Shown: piece after piece, positions 6,644 to 14,082 of the stretch
Position numbering within the stretch: the first letter of the stretch is position 1
Layout: the number at the start of each line of letters is the position of its first letter
NCBI GenBank assembly: GCA_029932795.1
Contig: JAOZPL010000014.1
Span: 1 to 14,470 of the forward strand
Direction: 5' to 3'
From: Candidatus Zixiibacteriota bacterium
Lineage (GTDB): Bacteria > Zixibacteria > MSB-5A5 > GN15 > FEB-12
Length of the DNA: 14,470 nt
Notes under the pieces: model-generated
The model's database searches: none
Seen by the model: only the letters and a program-made list of their open reading frames with translations
What the model was told of the DNA's origin: nothing
Made by a program: the position numbers and the translations under genes

Positions 6644-9181
6644 ATGTTACACCCGTCAGAAACCACAAGTATAAAGCGACTGCTACAGTTCAGTCTTCTG
6701 ATATCCCTGGCCGTTGTTCTTACAGCAACCGCTTCCGTTTTCGGCCGATTGACCAGTCAGGATATTGCGGCCTTGCAGGAACAAGGTCAAGCCGAGGGAT
6801 GGACCTTCACTGTAAATCAGAACCCTGCCACCGAGTACTCGCTGGAGGAATTGTGCGGATTAAAGGTTCCGGACAACTGGCAGGAAAAAGGTCGCTTTGA
6901 CCTCTGCGCACCGTCGCAGATGTTGCCGGACTCCTTTGACTGGCGGGATCAAGACGGCTGTACCCCTGTTAAGAATCAGGCAGGATGCGGAAGCTGCTGG
7001 GCTTTTGGGACGGTTGGGCCTCTCGAATGCGCGATAAAAATCAAGGATAACATAACCGTCGATCTCTCCGAGCAATGGCTGGTTAGCTGTAACCAGGATG
7101 GTTGGGGATGCAGCGGCGGGTGGTTTGCCCATGGCTATCATCAGTATCGACCTGATCCCTGCGGTGGAACGGGAGCGGTTTTGGAAGCTGACTTCCCGTA
7201 CGTGGCTTATGATGCATCGTGCAACTGCCCCTATGCACATCACTATCTCATAGAGTCCTGGGCATACGTTGGCAATGGCAGCAGTATCCCCAGTGTCGAC
7301 GCCATGAAGCAGGCAATAATGGATTATGGCCCTATCTCGGTTGCTATTTACGCCAATACAGCCATGCAGGTTTACGGCGGCGGTATATTTAACGGGTGCG
7401 CCAGTGGTACCGTCAACCACGCCGTTGTGCTGGTCGGCTGGGACGACAATCAGGGAGCAAGCGGCGTCTGGTTTGCGCGTAACTCCTGGGGTACCGGTTG
7501 GGGTGAAGCTGGCGGCTATATGCGCATCGAATACGGCTGTTCCAGCATCGGCTACGGCGCGTGCTACATCAACTATCCCGGAGCATACAAAATCGCCTTT
7601 GAGTACCCCAACGGGATTCCCTTTACCGTCATTTCTGACCAGACAAATTCATTCGATGTTGTTGTGACACCGGTTGCCGGAACACCCGTATCAGGCAGCG
7701 GGCAACTCCACTATGCCATTAATGGCGGGGCCGTCCAGATTACATCGATGACGGAAGGCGCCCCCAATCACTATGAAGCCACGTTACCACCAGTTTCCTG
7801 CGGTGATCGGCTGGAATTCTATGTCAGTGCGGAAGCAGTTTCCGGCGGGAGATATTACGACCCCCATCCCGATACCCCAAACGTGGCCATTCCAGTTACC
7901 GCAACAGCAGTAATTTTTCAAGACAACTTTGAGACTGACAAAGGCTGGACGGTCTCGGGCGACGCTACAGATGGCCAGTGGGATCGAGGACTTCCTGTTG
8001 GCGGCGGCGACCGCGGTGATCCGGCAACTGATTTCGATGGTTCCGGTAGCTGTTTCCTGACTGACAACGTCGATGGTGACTCCGACGTTGATGGCGGCAC
8101 CACGACGCTGGTATCTCCCCCCTTCAACGCTTCGACCGGTGACGCGATAATTAATTATGCAAGATGGTATTCAAACGACTATGGCTCCGCACCGAACAGT
8201 GACGAGATGCACGTTTATGTATCGGACGATGACGGTGCCACGTGGACCCTGGTTGAAACGGTCGGACCGGAGGATCAGGCCTCAGGCGGCTGGTTGGAAC
8301 ATGACTTCGTGGTCAGTGACTTCGTCACACCAACCAACCAGGTAAGGATCCGTTTCGACGCTTCGGACCTCGGCACCGGCTCAGTTGTGGAAGCAGCCAT
8401 CGATGCCGTGAAGGTAACCCTCCTTGAGTGTGGCTCCGGCCCCACCGACAGCGACTCCGACGGTATTCCAAATGAAACTGATAACTGCCCATACACCGCT
8501 AATTCCGGACAGGAGGATGGAGATGAGGACGGTGTCGGCGACGCCTGTGATAACTGCCCTGACGATCAAAATGCCGACCAGGCTGATACTGACAACGACC
8601 TGATAGGTAATACCTGTGACAATTGCCCCGACAATTCCAACTATGATCAGACTGATGTCGATGACGACGGCATTGGTGACATCTGCGACAACTGCCCGAA
8701 CGATCCTTACAATGACATAGACAATGACAGTGTGTGTGGCGATATCGACAACTGCCCGACGACAGCGAACCCGGGGCAGGCTGACGCTGATGGGGATGGC
8801 TTCGGTGATCTCTGTGATCAGTGCACCGATACGGACGCCGACGGCTATGGAGACCCCGGCTATCCGGTTAATACCTGTGACGACGATAACTGTCCGAACG
8901 ACCATAATCCCGATCAGGCCGACGCTGACAGTAATGGTATTGGTGATGCATGCTGCTGCCTGGGTACAACAGGTAATGTCAGTTGTGACTCCGATGACGT
9001 GGTTGATATCGAGGACCTGACCTGCTTGATCGATTATCTGTTTGTCTCATTTACACCATTGTGCTGCCCAAATGAAGCCAATATTGATGGCGATGTGGAG
9101 GGCGTGGTCGACGTGAGTGACCTGACGGACTTGATTGACTATTTGTTCGTCAGCTTCACACCAACGGCGACGTGCCCCTGA
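6644..9181 (+). CDS. Secreted papain-family (C1A) cysteine peptidase with jelly-roll-like, thrombospondin type 3 and dockerin-like domains
   Basis: An exported endopeptidase of 845 residues. Residues 10-32 form a signal peptide (KRLLQFSLLISLAVVLTATA). A short propeptide follows, then the C1A domain at about 94-315 with every active-site element: oxyanion Gln112, nucleophile Cys118 in NQAGCGSCWAF, His259 in NHAVVLVGW and Asn280 in RNSWGTGWGE. Next come a beta-sandwich stretch (about 316-420), a MAM/jelly-roll-like region beginning FQDNFETDKGWTVSGDATDG (about 424-595), calcium-binding thrombospondin type 3 repeats (602-770) and two dockerin-like repeats at the end. The many Cys and Asp residues fit an oxidising, calcium-rich outer location. 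The ATG has GAGGAG 4 nt upstream. It probably acts on external protein or on the cell surface; the target is unknown. There is no C-terminal sorting signal I recognise, unless the dockerin-like tail serves as one. It stands alone. Confidence 0.93.
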   Translation: MLHPSETTSIKRLLQFSLLISLAVVLTATASVFGRLTSQDIAALQEQGQAEGWTFTVNQNPATEYSLEELCGLKVPDNWQEKGRFDLCAPSQMLPDSFDWRDQDGCTPVKNQAGCGSCWAFGTVGPLECAIKIKDNITVDLSEQWLVSCNQDGWGCSGGWFAHGYHQYRPDPCGGTGAVLEADFPYVAYDASCNCPYAHHYLIESWAYVGNGSSIPSVDAMKQAIMDYGPISVAIYANTAMQVYGGGIFNGCASGTVNHAVVLVGWDDNQGASGVWFARNSWGTGWGEAGGYMRIEYGCSSIGYGACYINYPGAYKIAFEYPNGIPFTVISDQTNSFDVVVTPVAGTPVSGSGQLHYAINGGAVQITSMTEGAPNHYEATLPPVSCGDRLEFYVSAEAVSGGRYYDPHPDTPNVAIPVTATAVIFQDNFETDKGWTVSGDATDGQWDRGLPVGGGDRGDPATDFDGSGSCFLTDNVDGDSDVDGGTTTLVSPPFNASTGDAIINYARWYSNDYGSAPNSDEMHVYVSDDDGATWTLVETVGPEDQASGGWLEHDFVVSDFVTPTNQVRIRFDASDLGTGSVVEAAIDAVKVTLLECGSGPTDSDSDGIPNETDNCPYTANSGQEDGDEDGVGDACDNCPDDQNADQADTDNDLIGNTCDNCPDNSNYDQTDVDDDGIGDICDNCPNDPYNDIDNDSVCGDIDNCPTTANPGQADADGDGFGDLCDQCTDTDADGYGDPGYPVNTCDDDNCPNDHNPDQADADSNGIGDACCCLGTTGNVSCDSDDVVDIEDLTCLIDYLFVSFTPLCCPNEANIDGDVEGVVDVSDLTDLIDYLFVSFTPTATCP
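8447..8953 (+). repeat. Thrombospondin type 3 repeats inside the peptidase gene
   Basis: Residues 602-770 contain about six imperfect repeats of the form DxDxDG-x-GD-x-CDNCP-x-N-x-DQxD. DNCP recurs six times, and the aspartates form DxDxDG calcium loops. At DNA level the units share short words such as GACAACTGCCCGA, but they have diverged too far to be a recent tandem duplication. The repeats should make a rigid calcium-bound stalk between the catalytic part and the tail. Confidence 0.85.
8987..9163 (+). repeat. Paired dockerin-like repeats at the peptidase C-terminus
   Basis: Two copies of a calcium-loop-plus-helix unit lie at 8987-9058 and 9086-9163. The second half is almost identical in protein (DLTxLIDYLFVSFTP in both). 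The DNA differs at many third positions, so the similarity is under selection. This type of tail, with LIDYLF, is common in secreted proteins of Zixibacteria-like genomes. No cohesin is visible in the window. Confidence 0.75.
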
Positions 9182-9503
9182 GCCGAGCAACGATGATTTG
9201 AGACAGATCGAAGCAGGCCGGAGATGATCAGCCATATTATGGCAATATAAAGACAACCACTCCTGTTACCACAGGAGAGACTTCACTTTTGCTAGGCCTC
9301 ATACAGTGTGATCCGGTGATTCGATCCGTCAACCGCTATTCCCTGTCACCACATAACGTAGATATGGTGGACTACTATAAGCGGGGCTTGTGCACTGGCA
9401 ATCCTGCCTGACAATACCGTACCCGGTATTTCGAAACTTGCTTGTGATCCGCGAGCCAATGAACCATCTTATCATGTCGGCAATCGGAGAGTAGACAGTT
9501 ACT
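9182..9503. other. 322-nt intergenic region between peptidase and HD-GYP genes
   Basis: No gene is supported here. It holds a hairpin downstream of the peptidase (9260-9277) and a short palindrome GCCATATTATGGC near 9230-9242. I found no convincing promoter for the HD-GYP gene, although its 5' signals must lie here unless it is read through from the peptidase. Confidence 0.5.
9260..9290 (+). terminator. Possible terminator hairpin after the peptidase gene
   Basis: CTCCTGT pairs with ACAGGAG (7 bp) around a 4-nt loop, 9260-9277. A run of four T begins only 9 nt later (9287-9290), so it is a poor match to a Rho-independent terminator and may be leaky. Confidence 0.3.
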
Positions 9504-10463
9504 ATGCTACCTGAAAAGATCAAAGCACGCATCTCCCGGAGACTCAAGGATTCTGAGGTCAGCCGGATTGTCACCGAGGAGGTGAAACAGTTCATGGCGG
9601 AACGTCCGCCGAGCATCGGGGCTCAGGAATACTATACGACAGTCGCCCTGTTCATCCTCAGAGAACTGTTTAGCCAGACACTTGTCAAGAGCGGTGATGT
9701 CGCCGCAGCCGAAACAGCTCACGCAGATGAACTGGATTTTGACACCATTCTCAACGGATTGCTGATCTGGATGCAGAAGGACCTGCTCGGCAGCAACATA
9801 CAGATGCTCAAAGCACTGGGTAGCGCCATCGCCGAACGTGACACCGGGTCCCGTGCTCACCCCCTCAAAGTCACGCTTTATGCGGTTCAGCTCGCTGAAC
9901 AAGCTGATCTCAACAAAGATCAAATACGGACCATCATAAAGGGTTCATTTATCCACGATATCGGTAAGATTGGCATTCCGGACAGTACCCTGCTCAAGGC
10001 CGGCAAGCTGTCCGATGATGAGCGCAAGATCATGAACAGCCATCCGACACTGGGCGCACACATCATCGAGGGCGTGATGTGGCTGGAGGACGCACGTGAT
10101 ATCGTCCTGCATCACCATGAACGCTTTGACGGCAGTGGATACCCATCAGGTTTACAGGGTTATGGCATCCCAATAAGTGCGCGTGTTTTTACGATTGTTG
10201 ATGTCTTCGATGCCCTGACTTCAGACCGACCGTATAAGAAAGCTCTTTCCTACGATGATACCATAGCCTACATGCACAACCAGAGCGGCCGCCATTTTGA
10301 CCCCACGCTGCTGATGAAGTTCTTTGAAATCGCTATTTCTCTTTACAATGAAATCCGTCAAAGTACTATCGACGAGTTAGAGGAGCTTCTGGTCGAAGTC
10401 ATTAGCGGGTATTCCGGTCTGGATCCGCATGGCATCTATCTGCGGTCGCTTTACACCCTCTAG
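9504..10463 (+). CDS. HD-GYP domain protein, probable cyclic-di-GMP phosphodiesterase
   Basis: A cytoplasmic 319-residue protein that probably hydrolyses cyclic di-GMP. The HD-GYP domain (about 95-275) is complete: RAHPLKV with His119, FIHDIGKIGIPD with His151-Asp152 and Lys155, NSHP with His180, VLHHHERFDGSGYPSGL with paired His and the GYP signature (213-215), and DVFDALTSDRPYK. All metal ligands seen in active enzymes are present. Residues 1-90 are mostly helical, match no sensor domain that I recognise and lack a receiver-domain phosphorylation motif; the tail after 275 is also helical. The ATG at 9504 has a GGAG about 14 nt upstream, too far to be strong. An internal ATG at 9594 (residue 31) has AGGAGG about 11 nt before it, so a shorter form is possible. 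It is convergent with gatD, with 37 nt between the stops. Confidence 0.9.
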   Translation: MLPEKIKARISRRLKDSEVSRIVTEEVKQFMAERPPSIGAQEYYTTVALFILRELFSQTLVKSGDVAAAETAHADELDFDTILNGLLIWMQKDLLGSNIQMLKALGSAIAERDTGSRAHPLKVTLYAVQLAEQADLNKDQIRTIIKGSFIHDIGKIGIPDSTLLKAGKLSDDERKIMNSHPTLGAHIIEGVMWLEDARDIVLHHHERFDGSGYPSGLQGYGIPISARVFTIVDVFDALTSDRPYKKALSYDDTIAYMHNQSGRHFDPTLLMKFFEIAISLYNEIRQSTIDELEELLVEVISGYSGLDPHGIYLRSLYTL

Positions 10464-10500
10464 AGCTAGGCTAATGGCCGTATATGACCGTGTAGCCCCC

Positions 10501-11883
10501 TCACTTGTGAATGGTTTTCAGGAATCTCTCGACCTCGGGTACTCCCCCTTGAAGTATGAGATAACCGTTGGGGGTTTCTCTCTCCGTTATCTCACTGCAG
10601 ATCGGGGTCAGCATGATCTCTTTAACCTTTTCAAGATCTTCGGTCTGCCCCAGTGCCCAACCAAGTTTGATATAGGCAACCTCGGGCAGCATGTTTTCAG
10701 CGGGTATGACACCCTTGCTCATCAGATCGCGACCGGTATCATAGACAAACATGTGCACATACCCCCAAAGCGTCTGCACGGTCATGTAGATCGCCACCCC
10801 CGCCCTTGTTGCCCGTTCGATCGCCGGGTACAGCGGCTTGTTGACATGTCCCAGACCCGTGCCGGCGATGACGATACCCCGATAACCATTTTCCACCAAC
10901 GAGTCAATCATATCCGGCTGCATGTTCGGATAGTAATAGACGAGGGCGACTTTCTCCTCGAAATACGGCTGAATAGAAACGTTGCGGTCTTTCCGGCGCC
11001 GGTTGTAATTATTCTTGAGTGGTGTGATTGTATTCCGGTCAACCATAGCCAGTGGAATGTCGCCCACGGTACGGAATGTGGATCGATACGACGAATGCAT
11101 TTTGCGTACACGTGTCCCGAGATGCAAGAGACCATACTCATCGGAAGTTGGCCCGAACATGCAGACCATTACTTCGGCTATATCCGACTCGGCCGCCGCC
11201 TTGGTGGCATGAATCAGATTAAGAGCAGCGTCGGAAGACGGCCTGTCCGAAGAACGTTGAGAACCGACCATGATGACTGGCACCGGCGAGTTCTGTACCA
11301 TGAAGGCGAGAGCTGATGCGGTGTGGTGCATGGTGTCGGTCCCGTGTCCAATAACAACGCCGTCTATTCCCTTTTCGATCTCTTTGCCAATCGCCACCGC
11401 CAGTGACTTGTACTGATCCGGCCCCATGTTTTCGCTAAAGACGGCAAAAAGCTTCTCGGTGGTCAGATTGCAGATGTCGGCCAACTCAGGTACCGCGCCG
11501 TACAGTTCCCCTGGTGAAAATGCGGGGATGACCGCTCCGGTACGGTAGTCCAGCCGCGAGGCAATGGTCCCGCCGGTGCCAAACAACTTGATGTACGGTT
11601 TGTCTTTCGAAACCGGAAACTCTTTTTCCGGAATCTTGTAGTGCGCTTCCTTGTAACCGCATTCCTCCATACTCAGAATCGTGCTCACTGCGATTCCGAT
11701 ATTGTACCCGTTGGCCAGCTTGAGAACCAGATGCTGGTCGTCATCAGTCTCTGATCGCGGCAACAGAATACCGGCAAACTCTCCGCGCATAGTCGCGATG
11801 TGCGTCTCACTCCAGACCCTGACGTTGAACTTCTTCAGTGCCTCAAGCGCTGCCCCCTTGTATCCTTTAAAAATCTCAACCAA
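10501..11883 (-). CDS. gatD: Archaeal-type Glu-tRNA(Gln) amidotransferase subunit D (asparaginase-like)
   Basis: GatD releases ammonia from an amide donor (Gln or Asn) and passes it to GatE, which turns Glu-tRNA(Gln) into Gln-tRNA(Gln). Residues about 30-70 form the N-terminal small barrel domain (RGEFAGILLPR then VLKLANGYNIGI) that sets GatD apart from plain asparaginases. The asparaginase core follows: nucleophile Thr103 in GTGGTIAS, then YRTGAVIPAFSP, Thr182-Asp183 in GHGTDTMHHTASALAF, GSQRSSDRPSSDAALNL, and the lysine of RVRKMHSS (261). GYRGIVIAGTGLGHV and DMLPEVAYIKLGWALGQT close the family match. At 460 residues it is slightly longer than archaeal GatD (about 435). The start is TTG at 11883 with AAGGA 8 nt before it; no nearer ATG precedes the barrel domain. 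It overlaps the end of gatE by 8 nt, suggesting coupled translation. Confidence 0.95.
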   Translation of the reverse strand: MVEIFKGYKGAALEALKKFNVRVWSETHIATMRGEFAGILLPRSETDDDQHLVLKLANGYNIGIAVSTILSMEECGYKEAHYKIPEKEFPVSKDKPYIKLFGTGGTIASRLDYRTGAVIPAFSPGELYGAVPELADICNLTTEKLFAVFSENMGPDQYKSLAVAIGKEIEKGIDGVVIGHGTDTMHHTASALAFMVQNSPVPVIMVGSQRSSDRPSSDAALNLIHATKAAAESDIAEVMVCMFGPTSDEYGLLHLGTRVRKMHSSYRSTFRTVGDIPLAMVDRNTITPLKNNYNRRRKDRNVSIQPYFEEKVALVYYYPNMQPDMIDSLVENGYRGIVIAGTGLGHVNKPLYPAIERATRAGVAIYMTVQTLWGYVHMFVYDTGRDLMSKGVIPAENMLPEVAYIKLGWALGQTEDLEKVKEIMLTPICSEITERETPNGYLILQGGVPEVERFLKTIHK

Positions 11884-13891
11884 GCTGGAGTTCCTTTTCG
11901 ACCAAAGCTCGCAATCGGCTCAGGGCAATGTTGCCCACCGCCCGGTGACGCAGATTGCCCATTATCCAGTTCACCACCCCGCTTGGATCATCTGTAGTCC
12001 GGGTTTGTTCAAATTTCTGGTTCAAAGTCGGAACATACGAGAGGATTTCCGGTACACCATTCCTCTCAAAGCCGACTGTAGCCAGAACAGAATCCAGAGC
12101 CATGTTCGGGTGTGAATAAACCACCGGCATCATTTCATAAAGAATCTCACGCATCAGATTGTTCTCGTGCACGTAACAGAACAGGTCATATACTCTCTCA
12201 TAACTGAAATCAGATGAAGGTGACAGACGCCCTTCTATGTTCTTCAACCTGTGTCCAAGGAACCCGGTGACAAAAGATGGCTCCTGGTTGAAATCAGAAA
12301 TTATTCGCTGAATCAGACTGATCAGATTGTTTCTTAGAATGTACTCATACGTATCTTGTGGTGACTTCCATTCCCGCAGCAGACGAAGGGACTCGCTGAC
12401 CTCCTGCGGCAGGTTCTCTCGAATCCGTTCTATCAGTGATTCCTCGATTGCGATCGGTGCTGAATCGGTGTCCGGGTACATCCGATCCGGGCCCGGTAAA
12501 ACGCGCTCAAAGACGGTAGTACCGTCCTCAAACGCCTGGCGGGTCTCGTTCGGAACACCCTCAAAGGCAAGCAGACAGCGTTCTTCAATCACTTCCAGTC
12601 CTGTCGTGACATCCTCAGGTGGTCCCCAGAGAACAACCTGCGCATCGGCAGGCTCAGCCACAAGCAGTTTTCGAAGGCCACACCATTTCGATTCGTTTAG
12701 TATCGCCGGGTGCTGTTCGGAATGAAGCATATTCGGATGGTCCAGACAGGCTATGACTTTCAAGCGACCGCTCAATTCGTCAGCGAACACCCTGCCGGGC
12801 TGCGTAAAGAATGAAAGCAAACCGGCAAAACGTGGCAAATTTACAACTGTCAGCCGCTGTTTATTTGCTCTTGCCTTTTCAATCGGCGGATAAGCTGCAT
12901 GTAACTGATCAAAGTCAATATCCCGATACGTTGTCCGCCAAGTACTCCCGTCAGCTACGCGCTTTCTAAGTATCGAACGAATCTCAAGAAGCGCTTTCTG
13001 ACGAAAAGCTTCGTTATGTGTCAAAGCCGGGATCCAACGTATATGCGACACGCCTTTTATCTCAACTCTGGTGCCCCCTTTTATGCTGACATTCACATCC
13101 TCTCGAGCGGCCCCAATACCGACTCTCACCTTGCCGGTGCTGCGGGCCAGGAACCTGAGATAATGCGCTACTGCTGCTGCCTCATCAGGCGTCAACATGT
13201 CCGGATATGTTACTGTCTCGATCAATGGCATCCCCAGCCGGTCGGTGGTGTACATTCTATCATGGCCGTGGTCGTAAATCTCACGACAGGCATCCTCTTC
13301 AAGGCTGAGCTGGAGAATCCTGATTATTTTGGCTTCGAGCGGAATTTCCCCCTCAATGCCGATGATGCCCGTCCGCTGGAATCCGGTTGGAATGCTGCCG
13401 TCGAGATACTGCTTCCTCGTAATATGTAACTCGCCGACGATTTTCGTTTTGAGCATCAGCGCTATCTCAATGGCGATATTGAGTGCCTGGCGGTTGATGG
13501 GAAACGGTGGAGTATCATCAATATCATACGTGCAGGCACTTTCGTTCTTGATCCGGTAGATGATCCTCTTTTTGGTTTTGCGCTCCATCAGCGCAGTCCC
13601 GTCGTATTCGCCCATTTCACTCAAAGTCGGGCGCATATGACGGATCACCTCGGCGTCGTAATCGTCTCCATCGCTGTACAATCCCGCCGGACAGCGACAG
13701 AACAGCTTCTTACGAGTATCCAGTTGTTGATGAATCTCCAGCCCGCACTTGAAGCCCAGACTGCAGTAAGTCTGTTCGGTCGCCTGGGAGCGTTCGACAT
13801 AGCCGACCTGTGCTCTGGTCGCCTTGTAGTTCGCTGTCGGGTCAAACACCTGGCTCACCAGAGTCACCGATTGCGTTATGTCCCGTTTCAA
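11876..13891 (-). CDS. gatE: Archaeal-type Glu-tRNA(Gln) amidotransferase subunit E
   Basis: GatE is the tRNA-binding, kinase-like subunit that activates Glu on tRNA(Gln) with ATP and amidates it with ammonia from GatD. The cradle begins with GLEIHQQLDTRKKLFCRCP (about 50-68); GLEIHQQL separates GatE from bacterial GatB (GLEIHVQL). It continues with RKQYLDGSIPTGFQRTG (159-175), DRLGMPLIE (217-225) and VGIGAAREDVNVSIKGGTRV (257-276), followed by KGVSHIRWIP. An inserted GAD-type domain (about 315-430) is present, as in GatE and bacterial AspRS but not GatB. The rest is the helical tail with a YqeY-like end. At 671 residues it exceeds archaeal GatE (about 620-635), mainly through an N-terminal extension of about 42 residues. 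TTG 13891 is the longest start; GTG codons at residues 9, 12 and 15 are alternatives, and none has a clear ribosome site. Confidence 0.95.
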   Translation of the reverse strand: MKRDITQSVTLVSQVFDPTANYKATRAQVGYVERSQATEQTYCSLGFKCGLEIHQQLDTRKKLFCRCPAGLYSDGDDYDAEVIRHMRPTLSEMGEYDGTALMERKTKKRIIYRIKNESACTYDIDDTPPFPINRQALNIAIEIALMLKTKIVGELHITRKQYLDGSIPTGFQRTGIIGIEGEIPLEAKIIRILQLSLEEDACREIYDHGHDRMYTTDRLGMPLIETVTYPDMLTPDEAAAVAHYLRFLARSTGKVRVGIGAAREDVNVSIKGGTRVEIKGVSHIRWIPALTHNEAFRQKALLEIRSILRKRVADGSTWRTTYRDIDFDQLHAAYPPIEKARANKQRLTVVNLPRFAGLLSFFTQPGRVFADELSGRLKVIACLDHPNMLHSEQHPAILNESKWCGLRKLLVAEPADAQVVLWGPPEDVTTGLEVIEERCLLAFEGVPNETRQAFEDGTTVFERVLPGPDRMYPDTDSAPIAIEESLIERIRENLPQEVSESLRLLREWKSPQDTYEYILRNNLISLIQRIISDFNQEPSFVTGFLGHRLKNIEGRLSPSSDFSYERVYDLFCYVHENNLMREILYEMMPVVYSHPNMALDSVLATVGFERNGVPEILSYVPTLNQKFEQTRTTDDPSGVVNWIMGNLRHRAVGNIALSRLRALVEKELQLG

Positions 13892-13922
13892 CCGTCCAGA
13901 TATGCATCTTCACAACGCAGCC

Positions 13923-13951
13923 AAAATAGAATAGTATTTCGGGCTTTTCAA
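13923..13951 (-). promoter_or_regulatory. Sigma70-like promoter for gatE-gatD
   Basis: On the minus strand TTGAAA (13946-13951, five of six matches) and TATTTT (13923-13928, four of six) are separated by exactly 17 nt. Transcription would start near 13916, about 25 nt before the TTG start of gatE. That spacing fits and suggests that the pair is transcribed on its own from a bacterial-style promoter. Confidence 0.4.
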
Positions 13952-14082
13952 GTGATTTGATCTGTTAGCGGGGGCCAAGTGAATGTAAAGCTCAAAGAAC
14001 ACCTGGAGAAAAAGGTTACTGTTGCATACATGGCTAGCTTCATGCTTCCCGGGTGTAGCGATTCCCTGCCATGCACAAGAGC

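Noticed and set aside
8447..8953. CRISPR-like or recent tandem DNA repeats
   Set aside because: The periodicity comes from protein repeats with diverged codons and no constant spacer length.
10464..10500. Bidirectional terminator between the HD-GYP gene and gatD (GGCTA with TAGCC)
   Set aside because: The outer stem is only 5 bp with a long, poorly paired interior and no T-run.
5623..13891. A joint tRNA quality system made of the YbaK-type deacylase and GatDE
   Set aside because: They are over 4 kb apart with unrelated plus-strand genes between, and the editing family acts mainly on tRNA(Pro), not on Glu-tRNA(Gln).
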